From Botryococcus braunii (taxonomy: Eukaryota; Chlorophyta; Trebouxiophyceae), in the NCBI GenBank assembly GCA_002005505.1, contig KV908673.1, positions 11,761 through 75,760 on the forward strand: a stretch of DNA of 64,000 nucleotides, read 5' to 3'. A program made the translations under genes and the position numbers. The number at the start of each line of letters is the position of its first letter. Positions within the stretch are counted from its first letter, which is position 1. The notes beneath the pieces are model-generated. The model saw nothing but the letters and a program-made list of their open reading frames with translations, ran no database searches and was not told the origin of the DNA. Positions 23,810 through 35,535 of this stretch are shown here, piece after piece.

Positions 23810-24476
23810 ACGTTGACATGTTACGGAACTTGGAAGGTGGGTACGAATCTGGTTTAAGATGTATCTGGTGACATATATTGGGATCAGAAATGCAACCCAA
23901 ATCATCTTGGCTGGAGCTGAATTATTCAGCAAACTCTTCCAACAGATTTTCAATGTCTTTTTGCTTTTCCGGATCCAGGCCACTAGTCTAAGGAGTGACT
24001 TAAATTTCACAAAGGCGAGGACAAGCATCAGACAACATGTCATGCGGTTCCACTTCATGCATAGAAGCAAGTGTGGAAGAGAGAGGGGTCTCAGCAGGAT
24101 TACCACTGGAGGAAGTATATCCTCCCAACGTGAGAGAAAATGGAAGAACGGCTGTATCCACTCTGCATTCTCTCATCAGTTGAATAATTTCACCAAAGTC
24201 AGAGATTCCATCCGGCATGCGATGTTCATACGTGTGGTCGTCAAATACACATTCGAAATAAAGATCCACAATGAGCTGATTTAAAATACTTGCAACAAAA
24301 GATACCTGTCCCACCCCGGCACACTAGGGAGCGACCACCAGGGTCATTCTTTTAGTCTTAAATGACAAGGGGAGCAGTTGGTACTCACAGGTGGGGTTGA
24401 GGTATGGGTCCAGTATGTTGTCCCTCGGCAAGTCTATTGCATACTGTGATCTGGCAGGTTTTAACTGGACGTCATA

Positions 24477-25697
24477 TTAGAGCATGAATGCCCAACCTAT
24501 CAAGTAGTCTATTGCCAGATTGTCGATGATCAGAAAAGTGGAAATGTAGAAAGCTTTATGCATGCACATAACAACATCTTCTACAACTCTCATTGTCATA
24601 GTATGACTCCTGCCATCAGCCATGTTAATACGAAATGGGCGGATACCTTTGATTTGTTCACTGGAAAATAAGTGTTGATTGGCTGAGTAGGCTCTGGCAC
24701 TCATCAAATTCACGTTGCATCCCGTATCGAAGTGGCCAGTCCTTACCGCCATTGGCAAAAATTGAGTGGGCTTGGAATCCTTAGAAATTGCAGGTTTCAT
24801 GAATGCAAACTTGAACTCAGGCATGGATGCAGTCGGAATAAAAATGGTGGGTACCTGGTTTATTGCTACTTTGGCAAAATCTGATGTCAAGGGCTGAGGA
24901 AAAGCCTCAGCAATCTGCATAGCTGGCGTCAGCAACTGAACAATTGGGATGTCATCGCTGTTTAAAGTTCTGGCCGAAATGCAGTCGATGGGCTCAATAT
25001 AAATGGGGTGTTGGAACATCCCTGCAGTTGGCTGATTAATTCCTGCACTGGGCTGATTGGGAATCCCTGTATCAACATGAACGAACTCCCCCTTCCTGCA
25101 CTGGCAGCTCCTCACCATTGCAGGAGCATGTAAACGCAATGTTTTCTTGTGCAGCCACATGGTTTAATGCCATCCCAATCTGCATCCGTGTCTGGTGTAC
25201 ATCTGCAGCTTTTGGTGAAATTAAATCATCACATGCATCAACAAACTTGGGGAATTTAGGATTTTTGTTCAATTTAGCAAGCCCAGCCAGTGTGGTGGTG
25301 ATTACAGCATTCGCAATGCGATTTTCAGGTTGATGGAAAAACAAGGATGGCTGGTGCGCGGGGGTGCGCGCTTCTTCCCTGTCAGCCGGCGTAAAGTTTT
25401 CGGCCCTATACGGCCTCCTATTGTTCAAAGCAAAACAATTAGGTGGTAGTGTATCATAAGAGGTGCCTGACAGTGGTCCTACACCTTGCAACATTCCACA
25501 CAAAATTTCATTGAGTTCGTTGTCTTCACACGTGAGCATAGTGGAAGGGTCTGCAACAGTGTGATTAGCAGGAGTTGCGACAGAAGCCAAGTCAGAGGTC
25601 AAGATAGGAGCAGTGGTATGGGGAAAATGAGGGCTATCGTACTGCCGTCCAGTCAGTACGATAGCCCTCATTTGCCCCATCCCACTGCTCGGGCTTC
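24477..25697 (-). pseudogene. Gypsy I protease-like region and upstream gag-like segment
   Basis: The 25160-24477 frame holds a retropepsin-like pair: TGHFDTGCNVNLMSARAY (a DTG catalytic triplet) and IDNLAIDYLIGWAFML, which resembles the hydrophobic-Gly motif at the protease C-terminus. The overlapping frame 25740-25072 precedes it and looks like a Pro/Asn-rich gag or linker, without a zinc knuckle that I can see. The change of frame at 25072-25160 and its lost start suggest a pseudogene. Confidence 0.6.
25608..25690. repeat. 83-bp near-perfect palindrome
   Basis: Arms of 37 bp at 25608-25644 and 25654-25690 are inverted copies with two mismatches, separated by a 9-bp loop. It lies 7 bp from the edge of the copia D LTR. 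Confidence 0.9.
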
Positions 25698-26168
25698 CTA
25701 ATATATTCTGAGCTTGGCGTATCCTGCATGGTGGCGGCACGGAGGGTGTTAGACGATGTCCACTCTACTTGTGCGGTGTTAAGTAGGCAAAAGGACATAT
25801 ACGTAACATGGACTGGTTAGCAACTGATTAAGAGACACCCGGAGTGCCACTGTAGTTCCAACCAAGTCATTACAATATCTCTCATCTCTCCTAACGAGGT
25901 GACGCAGTTTAAACAAGCCTAACCTGCTCTCACTCAGGTCGTGCTCAATACTTTGTCCGATGAGCTTAACTCAACTCCATATGTCTCATATGTTCTAACA
26001 ATGTTCATCTGGGTAATAGACCCAGGAATACAACAAGGATTAAGTCACCTGCATGGTGGCGGCACGGAGGGTGTTAGACGATGTCCACTCTACTTGTGCG
26101 GTGTTAAGTAGGCAAAGGACATATACGTAACATGGACTGGTTTGCAACTGATTATGAGACACCCGGAG
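25698..26168 (-). repeat. Copia D 3' LTR, left part
   Basis: Related to the copia A LTR (shared phrase GATACGCC-AGCTCAGAAT in element sense). In element sense this is the downstream end. Repeat copy 2 lies at 25724-25867, a spacer at 25868-26048, and most of repeat copy 1 at 26049-26168. Copy 1 is followed in element sense by GTGACTTAATCC. The LTR is interrupted by the hAT-like element and resumes at 35536. The extreme end near 25698 is not a clean CA, so that boundary is approximate. Confidence 0.8.
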
Positions 26169-26822
26169 CAGTGCATTTTTTAGTGCCATAGGGCAGTTGC
26201 CAAAATGGCAATTTTTCGACAGAATATTTATTTTTCACTTGCCAATATGTGGCAACTTCCAATGGATTTCATTTTTTTCCGGTTGCTAGTGTGGCAACTT
26301 CACAGGGTTTAAGTTTAGTTGCCAATGCGAAATTTCGTTTAGAAGGCCTTGGGGCCGGGCAGTCATGGGAAATAGGAACGGACAGGGAGAAATAAGCCGT
26401 AATTAGGAGCTTGGATAATATTACAAACCAAAATTCTGAATGAAATTCACACCAAATGAAGTTTACACCATCACACAGTGTACACAAACACAAGTAGAAC
26501 CAATAGAAAGCAGTCTATTCGATCTAACCTTGCTGTCAATAGACTGGTTTTAACAATGAACTAAACTCTGGATCTGTTGCATGTATTATACGCCTAACAT
26601 GTCCTCGGAGTCCTCAGATTCGGGTTCCAAGATTGAGAAATCAATGTCTAAGTCATCATCAGAGCCTGCACGATGATCCATTGTAATGTTTAGACCCCTT
26701 CTATCTTTTGCAGAAAAGAAAATTTCGGATTTCGGATTTCCACTGGCAACTTCGGTCCATAACCAATTAATTTCAGGTTGCCACATGGCAACTTTGGGTA
26801 AGGTCACATCAATTACTGGTTG

Positions 26823-27698
26823 TCAAGCATTTCTGCTTGCGGCGTCACCTGCAGTGATGGCACGACGGCAGCGTCAGTTCGTAGCCTGTGGGAAAAACCG
26901 TCCACGCTACAACGTTTCCAGGAACAGCACACAACGCTCTCCAACAGTAGAGGTTGGTCAAGGATACCAACATGCTCCGGACAAGTCTTACAAATGATGT
27001 TAACTGCTCTCACTCTCGCTAAAGACCACGTACTACGCCTTGCCTGATAGCAGAGTTCAGCACCAAGGAGGCCTTGCGATGTCTACTTTACGTCACTAGA
27101 ATACAATAATAGTTCATCAGTAACTCAGCAAGGTCTCTTTGTGATGTTTGTACAGTGAAACTATCTTACCGCCACAACGGTGGACTTCAACATAAGTCTC
27201 AATGAGGTCAAACATTCAGTGCGCTCTCGTCATGCACTCTCATCAATGCACACAGCAGTAATATCTAACTACTCTGAATGTTTGAGCACAATCATATCTG
27301 GAACGACTTTGAGAATCCTAAACACACCTGCAGTGATGGCACGACGGCAGCGTCAGTTTGTAGCCTGTGGGAAAAACCGTCCACGCTACAACGTTTCCAG
27401 GAACAGCACACAGCACTCTCCAACAGTAGAGGTTGGTCAAGGATACCAACATGCTTCGGACAAGTACCGAGCCGTTCCTGGGCTGCCCAGGGATGGCTCG
27501 GACTGCAGGGATCCTAAAGTACTACCATACGTAATGTCTATTGAGAACGCATATCGTACAAGTCACGTGTTATGTCATTGAGGTACGAGTATGATCTATA
27601 CCGTTCATAAAGGGCTATAAAGGCTATAGTTTACACTGCTGTTGATGGCATGTGACAGGGGATGTCACTAAGTACAGTATTGACCAATTCATTCAACA
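26823..27698 (-). repeat. 3' LTR of copia C-prime
   Basis: An 876-bp LTR starting TGTTGAATG and ending GCTTGA in element sense. It holds two copies of the 138-bp family repeat ending CACTGCAG. The polypurine tract AAGGGGAAG lies at 27699-27707. Confidence 0.92.
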
Positions 27699-27723
27699 CT
27701 TCCCCTTGACAGCACCCTGACAC

Positions 27724-30112
27724 CTATGTCATCTTCACAAGTCCAAACCCTCGCCTGTGCACCTGGAAGACAGGGCGAGCGAGAGGCTTTGTCAGCATGT
27801 CTGCCTTGTTCCTTGCAGACTCCACATAGCAGAGTGTAACCTGCCCCTTTGCAATAGCTTCACGTGCAAAGTGGAAGCACACTGCAATGTGCTTAGTATA
27901 CTTGCTATACAGTGGGTTTTTCAGGTTAGCAATGCACCCCTGATTGTCACAGTATAGCTTCACTGACCAAGGAGGAGTTCCGATTTCCTCCATGAACCCA
28001 CGCAGCCAGTTAAGCTCCTTAATAGCCAGACAGGTTGCCATGAATTCTGCCTCCACAGTGGAGGTAGCAACTGAGTGTTGCTTCTTACTACCCCAGACCA
28101 CAGCACTGCCAAACACTGATAGCACATACCGCGAGGTAGAATGCCTGTTGTCAATATCGCCAGCATAATCTGCATCAACATGACCTTCTAACACAGGCCC
28201 TTTCCCTCGCAGCACTAAGACACACTCTCGAGTAGACTGAAGATACCTCAATACCCTCAAGCCCTCATTCATGTGGGCAGTGGTGGGAGCGTTCCGGTAA
28301 CGGGACAGAACACCCACAGCCTGAGCTATATCAGGTCGAGTTGTATTAGCAATATACAACAGAGACCCAACAAGCTCACAATATCTGTGCCCGGGAGGCA
28401 ATGGAGTCCCAGACCCAAAGCTGGTCTCACCCACTGTAACCTGCGGCATCCCAGACATCACAAAGTCTTTACTCATGGGAGTATCGACTGTACGTGACTC
28501 AGCACTCACCCCAAACTTCTCACACAGTGCATCAATCTTAGGCACGCAGCTCAGTGATAGGCACCGATTCTCTCTATCTCTCAGGATCTGGCAACCCAAG
28601 AAATCCTTGACTTCACCAAGGTCATGAATCTTGAAGCTTGCCAACAGCTCCTTTTTCACCCATTCTATCTCTTCCGCACCCATTGCCACAATCAAAAGAT
28701 CATCAACATACACAAGCATGTATGACAGCTCCCCATCCTCGTGTCTCTTTATGTAAACTCCCGCATCGCTCTTACACACTTCATATCCCATACTCAGCAG
28801 CTTCTCATTCAGGGTCTTGTGCCAGGCCATGGGAGCCTGCTTCAGGCCATAAAGGGCCTTACGCAGTCTGCACACAATGTTGGGGTTGCCATTATCAAAC
28901 CCAGGAGGCTGTGTCACATACACCTCCTCCTCTAATTCACCATTCAAAAAGGCGGTCTTTATATCCACCTGGTGAATTTCCATGTTCTTTGCTGCAGCAG
29001 CTGCTAACAAAGTCCTCCTGGACCCATAGCTACTGGTAGGTGCAAAGACCTCATCTACATCAACTCGAGGAATCTGTCTACAGCCCTGGGCTACAAGCCG
29101 AGCCTTAAATCTCAACACGTTCCCATGTGCATCAGTCTTCACAGAGAAGATCCAATGCACAGGGATCACCTTTTGTCCCCTGGGTCTCTCAACGTACTCC
29201 ATCACCTCGTGCGCATCAAGAGAATCTTGCTCCTCTTGCCTTGCCTGGCGCCAGAATTCCCACTGAGGGGATCTTTGCGCCTCCCTGAGGTTTCCAGGGA
29301 CTGGCACCTTGGACCACCTCACCCCAGGTATCTGACCCTTTACAGGATTCAGATTATGATCATGCACAACATGGCTATCCTCTCTAGGCTCACACGCACG
29401 TGCTTCCACTACTCTTTCGCTCGAGGTTACTGCGTTACACACCTCTCTGACTCTCTCCCACTCTGCAGGTGTCTGCAGCTTTCTCTCCTTGGAGGATTCA
29501 CATGCTGCTCCACTCAATCTGGGTCTTACATCACTCATCATGTCCCAAACGCACTCATCACTCAAAGGCGCAGCAAAATCTGGAACTGTGCGACACCCTG
29601 CAGTGGTGTCTTTCTCATCCATGCTTGTACTCTCACAACACACCTGTGACTCCCCAGTGTGTCCCTCACAAGCACGCAGAGCCTGGCCATCTGAAGACTC
29701 CCTTTGTCCATCAAGTGTCTGATTGGAAATCTCCAAACTGACCTCTCTTGCCTCACTCTCAGCGCTTACATGATCAGACATGCCCTCCAGCCTGGTCAAG
29801 TCCTGTCCATTAGGCTGAGCTTCCGTTGCTTCCCCTGGGCAAATGGCCTCTGACATTCTCCTATTCTCTCCATCACTCACATCTCCATCATGTTCCACAG
29901 TGACCTCAGCTGCAGCCTCACGTGCTGCTACTCTCTGATCATACCGTTGCTGCCGGGTCAGCCCGTCTTGCCCTCGGACACCCATGGCCCCAACTTCCAT
30001 TCGAACACATTCTTGCACATTATTCATACGTTGAAGGTGTGACTTGGTCTCCTGGCCTCCTCGCGCCAGGTTCTCCATGTGTCCGAGTACGGACCAGCTG
30101 TGGCCGGACTGC
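27724..30112 (-). pseudogene. pol: Copia C-prime RT and RNase H part
   Basis: A long minus-strand frame from the edge of solo LTR E to the natural stop. It covers the IN-RT linker (THTQSGHSWSVLGHMENLA), RT with VDVDEVFAPTSSYGSRR, VDIKTAFLNGELEEEVYV and YVDDLLIV, and RNase H with VDADYAGD, CDNQGCI and ADMLTKPLA. This part is open and about 97% like copia C by eye. It is cut from gag-IN by E, so it could only be made as a fragment. Codons reading upstream into E are not part of the gene. Confidence 0.9.
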
Positions 30113-30156
30113 GTATGTGTTGTGTTGGAGTTGATGTCCGTATTTGTAGAATAAGC

Positions 30157-30446
30157 ACCTGTTCGCAACCGTAAGTATCTGTCACATACTCGAGCATTCG
30201 CATCAGTTATGACGTCGTCCTCGTAACTGACCACCGCTGCCCACACGTGTATACACGTACACTTATGCAGCTCGCACTGTCTCAAAAGACAGAAAACAAC
30301 AACCTCCGATATTCTCTCACGCAGCCCACATGCACAAGTATAGCATGATATCAGTGAGAGCAATACTCCGGCAGGTCTCAGACAGGTCCTTTAGTGTTCA
30401 CACTCAAAGGACTCCAGGCAACTCAAAGATGAAGTTCCAACTGTCT
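30157..30446 (-). repeat. Intronless (spliced) copy of the LTR E segment
   Basis: Blocks of 78 bp (30157-30234), 72 bp (30235-30306) and 140 bp (30307-30446) match 30468-30545, 30653-30724 and 30830-30969 with identical lengths and only a few substitutions. The two intervening sequences are absent at exactly the GT-AG boundaries. Confidence 0.93.
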
Positions 30447-30545
30447 CTTTACATGGTGTTGTGTATTACCTGTTCGCAACCGTAAGTATCTGTCACATAC
30501 TCGAGCATTCGCATCAGTTATGACGTCGTCCTCGTAACTGACCAC

Positions 30546-30652
30546 CTGTACGAGTCACGTACATTGCTCTCTATCAGTATCATACTTACACCAGTAACTA
30601 AATAACACAATGTCTTCCATCAATGTACAATTTTATCAGGAGGTGTTCTTAC
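30546..30652 (-). other. Intron (107 bp) in LTR E
   Basis: On the minus strand it begins GTAAGAACACC and ends CTCGTACAG. It is missing without a scar from the copy at 30157-30446, which confirms it as a spliced intron rather than an indel. Confidence 0.92.
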
Positions 30653-30724
30653 CGCTGCCCACACATGTATACACTTACACTTATGCAGCTCGCACTGTCT
30701 CAAAAGACAGAAAACAACAACCTC

Positions 30725-30829
30725 CTGCACAGTACTGAATGTTATTCAGTCTTCACAACTAAATGACACTCAATAACACTTATGTTTTATCATGTACCAA
30801 GCACTGCCGATGCTCTAACCGAGTCTTAC
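30725..30829 (-). other. Intron (105 bp) in LTR E
   Basis: On the minus strand it begins GTAAGACTCGG and ends ACTGTGCAG. It is precisely absent from the spliced copy. Confidence 0.92.
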
Positions 30830-31450
30830 CGATATTCTCTCACGCAGCCCACATGCACAAGTATAGCATGATATCAGTGAGAGCAATACTCCGGCAGGTC
30901 TCAGACAGGTCCTTTAGTGTTCACACTCAATGGACTCCTGGCAACTCAAAGATGAAGTTCCAACTGTCTGAGGACCACGCTGCCGACCTGCCCCTCCTAG
31001 CCTCATCGTGCGTTATGCATAATCGCAGATCCCCGCTGACAAGTGTACTTTATCACCACATCCTAAGTGTGTGAAGTACACTTGTCACACCCACGAAGTA
31101 CAGACTTATGCTGTAACTTATACACCTGTCCTACACGTGTACACTCACAATAGGATCTCCATCATGGTTCTTTGAACTTCACTGACTGAGATCTGTACTT
31201 GCATGATAGGCTATGAACTCATGTCACCCACGGAGAACTTTCTCTCCAGGTCTCCTAGTATATAACGGCAATTTTTGTGTCATGATGCAGGCGTTTTTCT
31301 TTTCACATCATATGTCCCTCTATTCACTTTATGTGACGTGTCCAAAACCAATGGTGTGAACGAGAGAGAGCTCCCATACTTATGTATACGTATCTCCGCA
31401 CAAGCAGATCCGTACCTTATGTTATCTCTCTCCCAAGACACAACAGTATG

Positions 31451-32870
31451 GCTCAGCCCCGTCCACGTTGACACTTGTAGTCTCAGAATTCTCACAGGGG
31501 TTGATTGCACATGGGGTAGTTGCACAGGGGGTGGTTGCACAGGGGGAGTCAGGTCCGGACTGCTGCACGTTGACCTCTCGGTTGCAGAGAGGCTCAGGAG
31601 CATCTGAGTCCCAAAAAGACAACTGACCCAAGGACTGCTGGCCCTCCTGTTGTACAAAAGGCAAGGCAAAGGGCTGCTGGACTGCATTTGGACTCACAGG
31701 AGACATGGTGCTAAGCCCTACTCTGTCTGCGCCCCTTAAGTGCTCCAGAAAGGTAACGTCTCTGCTTTCTTTCCAAATCCCGTTTCCCATATAAATTCTA
31801 TATGCCTTTGACACACTGGAATACCCTGTGAAGAGACCAGGGGAGGTCTTAGACTCAAACACTCCCCTTTGGTGATCAGGTATGTGCACATGTGCTAGAC
31901 AGCCAAAAGTCCTGAGCAGGGATACATCGGGCTTTACCCCATGGAAGGCTTCATAAGGCGTCTTGTCACGTCCAGTCACAGGTCCCATATTGTACAAGAT
32001 GCAGGCTGTCTCCACTGCTTCCTTCCAGAGTGACTGTTTGGCAGCTGCATGCAACATGAGTGTTCTGGCCTTCTCCTTGATTGTTCGGTTCATCCGTTCA
32101 GCAACGCCATTTTGCTGAGGCGTGTATGCTGCAGAGGTCTCAAATTTAATCCCTCCTGCGTACAGAAACCCTTCAATGTACTGTTGAGGAATTCTGTCCC
32201 CCTGTCAGTACGAATGCACTTAACAGAGCGGTTCAACTGCCTCTGCCAAAAAATCAGGAGGTCTCTGACTTCACTACTGATTGCATCCTTGGTTTTTTAC
32301 TGCCAGGGCTATGACATAGTGCGTAGCCTCATCCACAATCGTGACAAAGAAGCGCTCCCCAGTAATAGCTGTAGTGGAGATGGGGCCAACTGTGTCCAAA
32401 TGAATTCTCTCAAGGGGCTCAGTGGCTGCTCTGGAACTGGTTCCAAAAGGGGGACGACTGTGCTTTCCTTGAATGCACGCTTCACATGAAGAGTGACAGT
32501 TTGCGCAAGGGGATAGAGATACAGGGATGCCCAGGACCAAATCTTCAGACTGCAGTCGCCTCATATTAACCTCCCCTGGGTGCCCCAGTCTACTGTGCCA
32601 CAGTGCTCTCAATCTGCAATCATGAGCGACTGGTGCTCTGGCTGTGTTAACAAACACAGAGACAGGGTTTCTGACTAGACTGACCTTCTGCAAGAAATAC
32701 AGGCCATTTCTCTGTGCAACTGAACAAGACCAGTTTTGAGCGCCACGTATCCCAGTGTAACTTCCCACACTGTCTGTCACAAAACTAGCCCCATCACGTA
32801 TAGCAGCTGTCACTGAAATCAGATTAGCTGTAGCTGAAGGAACACAATGCACATTGTGAAGCCACAGGGG
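31451..32870 (-). pseudogene. pol: Copia C-prime integrase region, frameshifted
   Basis: Encodes the protease-to-integrase stretch LHNVHCVPSATANLISV, the integrase finger (HSRLGHPGEVNMRRL ... CANCHSSCEACIQGKHS), core blocks HLDTVGPIS and TDRGTEF, and the C-terminal part with MNRTIKEKARTL. Compared with copia C it has one extra A in an A-run near 32296 (AVKNQGCNQ instead of AVKTKDA) and one base lost near 32150. The two changes restore the frame but scramble about 50 codons including the second catalytic Asp region. The right-hand end stops at solo LTR E. Confidence 0.88.
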
Positions 32871-34184
32871 TTACTGTTCTGCACTGCTCAAGCACAGGGA
32901 ACCAGTTGCAATTATCTGTCCCGTGGCATCTGATGTAGCCATATGCAAAGGAATGGGATTTCTGTGCAGGGTGGGGGAATGTAGCAGGGACAGATCATTG
33001 ACTAGGTGGACGGTGGCTCCACTGTCCACCAGAAAACTTCTCGCTTCTGGCATGACGCGTGTTGGTGTTAAGACATTCAGAGAAATCATGGCAGACATAC
33101 CAGAGGGTGGTGGATATCCCCCGGGGAAAAAGTTGGTGCCGTTCCTGCTGCCCTCCGGAGGTCGAGTCACTGCAGCCGACGCTTGATTTTGGAATTGCGG
33201 AAGCAGATTGGCCATTGCAGCCATGACTTGCTGCAGATTCTGTTGCATCTTCTCGTCCGCCTCCTTCTTGAGGCAGTTCCTCTCAAAATGGCCTAGCTTG
33301 TTGCAGTAGCGGCAGCGCCTGTTGTCACGCCGGTCCCGTCCCTCCACCTTGGTCGATGAAGCTTGGCCCCCCTGGCCTCCAGCTTGGGTCTCCTGTGGGC
33401 TTGCAGTCCCTGGTGTGGTGGAGTAGGCTGGTGTGATGGCTGCCCTGGCCACAGGGGTGACTCTGGGGACCTGGTCGTTGAAGCCCAGTCCCTTGGCTGT
33501 GGTGGAGATGATCTCCCACAGTCCCTCCAGATCCTTCCCAGCAGATGAGGAGAACATCCCAGTCTCCTTCGCTTCCTCTGGCAGGCCCTTGATGATTGCC
33601 AGCTTGGCTTCTCTCTCCATGATGGAGTGCCCATTTCGTTTGAGCGCATGGAAGAGTGCCACCTTCCTGTTGTAGTAGTCCTCCAACGTTTCTGTCTCTC
33701 CCATGCTGGTGTGTAGGAGCTCCAGCCAGCGTGCTGTTACCTCCTGGTCTGCCCCTCCAGTAAAACGCTCTCGAGCCCACTGGTAGGCATTGGCTGCCAC
33801 TTGCATTGCAGCCAGCTTGGCACCCCACGTCTTGGGGACGCTCTCAATCAGCATCAGGAGCGCTGCTGCATTCTCCTCTGTGTCTGGCATTGGAGCTTCA
33901 ATGGTTGCCTTGCACCTTTTGAGGCCACAGGCTGCCACATATGCCAGATCCCAGAGTGGAAATTCCACTCCCTCTCTGTCCAGAGTCACTGGACATTTGA
34001 CGTTCGTGGTGACGACGCCACCGGTTTTCGTCATTGCGATGCACATCTCTCCACTCTGCGCAGTGGAGTTTGCTGGCTGGCTGGGTGATGCACTGATGGA
34101 GGAGCTAGACCCAGCTGATCCAGACTCCGTTGCAGTGCGCTTACTTCTCGTTTTCATGATCACTTGTCTGCTTCTAGTTTTCAT
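32871..34184 (-). pseudogene. gag: Copia C-prime gag-protease, nonsense mutated
   Basis: An ATG at 34184 starts a gag almost identical to copia C. It includes knuckle CRYCNKLGHFERNC and protease motif LVDSGATVHLVNDL. The frame ends at a TAA at 32874-32876, where copia C has a CAA glutamine, a single C-to-T change. The frame is otherwise in register with the integrase fragment downstream. Confidence 0.9.
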
Positions 34185-34478
34185 GATCAAGCCATTTCTT
34201 CACTCCAAGCCTTAAATGACTTCCCCTGGAAGCACTTCTTCCTAGCTCTGACACTGAGTTGATCAGTCCCAGAAGTACTTCTGCTTTCCCAGCCCAGTTG
34301 CTACTGTACAACAATTCCTTCCAGCACTACAGAAGGAATAATTTTACGTGACTAGCTCGATATGTTTGAACGGCCAGACCTCACTCGTCAGTGAAGCTCG
34401 CAGTCTCGAAGCAGGGTCCGAAACCCCTTTTCTCCCTGGAAATCTGTCGTGCGCCACTGCAAGCTCAGCTTGGAAAGC

Positions 34479-34492
34479 ATGGGCCCATAACC
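34479..34492 (-). other. Primer-binding site of copia C-prime
   Basis: GGTTATGGGCCCAT on the minus strand abuts the 5' LTR. It has one change at the last base relative to copia C. Confidence 0.8.
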
Positions 34493-35370
34493 TCAAGCAT
34501 TTCTGCTTGCGGCGTCACCTGCAGTGATGGCACGATGGCAGCGTCAGTTCGTAGCCTGTGGGAAAAACAGTCCACGCTACAACGTTTCCAAGAACAGCAC
34601 ACAGCACTCTCCAACAGTAGAGGTTGGTCAAGGATACCAACATGCTTCGGACAAGTCTTACAAATGATGTTAACTGCTCTCACTCTCGCTAAAGACCACG
34701 TAACACTACGCCTTGCCTGATAGCAGAGTTCCGCACCAAAGAGGCCTTGCGATGTCTACTTTACGTCACTAGAATACAATAATAGTTCATCAGTAACTCA
34801 GCAAGGTCTCTTTGTGATGTTTGTACAGTGAAACTATCATACCGCCACAACGGTGGACTTCAACATAAGTCTCAATGAGGTCAAACATTCAGTGCGCTCT
34901 CGTCATGCACTCTCATCAATGCACACAGCAATAATATCTAACTGGTCTGAATGTTTGAACACAATCATATCTGGAACGACTTTGAGAATCCTAAACACAC
35001 CTGCAGTGATGGCACGACGGCAGCGTCAGTTCGTAGCCTGTGGGAAAACCGTCCACGCTACAAGGTTTCCAGGAACAGCACACAGCACTCTCCAACAGTA
35101 GAGGTTGGTCAAGGATACCAACATGCTTCGGACAAGTACCGAGCCGTTCCTGGGCTGCCCAGGGATGGCTCGGACTGCAGGGATCCTAAAGTACTACCAT
35201 ACGTAATGTCTATTGAGAACGCATATCGTACAAGTCACGTGTTATGTCATTGAGGTACGAGTATGATCTATACCGTTCATAAAGGGCTATAAAGGCTATA
35301 GTTTACACTGCTGTTGATGGCATGTGACAGGGGATGTCACTAAGTACAGTATTGACCAATTCATTCAACA
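34493..35370 (-). repeat. 5' LTR of copia C-prime
   Basis: An 878-bp partner of 26823-27698. It differs by several substitutions and small indels, so this insertion is older than copia C or B. Confidence 0.92.
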
Positions 35371-35535
35371 GGTTGCCACCGATTGGCAACCTCCTCCGTA
35401 AAAAATTAATATGGGTTGTCACAAATGGCAATCCCAACAGCCCAGAATATATTTAAAATTGCCATTTTCAGCCCCTATTACTAAATATCGCCATTTTGGC
35501 AACAAGTTGCCACTAAAAAATGCACTGACCCGGAG

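Larger units (their letters stand above)
30118..31445 (-). mobile_element. Solo LTR E carrying spliced and unspliced copies of one segment
   Basis: A 1328-bp insertion bounded by TGTTGTGT and ACACAACA with the 5-bp TSD GTATG (30113-30117 and 31446-31450). It has no internal coding domain, as expected of a solo LTR. In element (minus) sense an upstream 502-bp copy (30969-30468) has three exon-like blocks separated by two GT-AG introns. A downstream 290-bp copy (30446-30157) has the same three blocks joined exactly. The segment ends about 40 nt before the LTR 3' end. Orientation is inferred from the intron strand. Confidence 0.85.
26823..35370 (-). mobile_element. Ty1/copia element C-prime, degenerate, split by solo LTR E
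   Basis: The same family as copia C (49999-57234), on the minus strand. LTRs are 26823-27698 (3') and 34493-35370 (5'), with the 5-bp TSD GGTTG at 26818-26822 and 35371-35375. The coding region carries a nonsense change, two compensating one-base indels and the solo LTR E insertion, so it is not autonomous. Confidence 0.94.
26169..35527. mobile_element. hAT-like DNA transposon (non-autonomous), split by copia C-prime
   Basis: The ends begin CAGTGCATTTTTTAGTG on both strands (26169 and, inverted, 35527). An exact 8-bp TSD, ACCCGGAG, lies at 26161-26168 and 35528-35535. An 8-bp TSD with CAG-type ends is the signature of the hAT superfamily. The DNA left after removing the nested copia is only about 0.8 kb, so this is a short non-autonomous element. 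Its subterminal regions carry many GTTGCCA/TGGCAAC words in both orientations, as expected for transposase-binding sites. No transposase is supported. The small minus-strand open frame at 26586-26807 overlaps these words and is more likely non-coding. Confidence 0.9.

Noticed and set aside
26586..26807. Possible hAT transposase C-terminus with an acidic tail
   Set aside because: The frame overlaps repeated GTTGCCA words of the subterminal region, and the resemblance to a hAT dimerisation motif is too weak.
30118..31445. Element E as a DNA transposon because of its inverted TGTTGTGT/ACACAACA ends
   Set aside because: TG...CA ends, a 5-bp TSD and the same internal-repeat design as the copia LTRs here favour a solo LTR.
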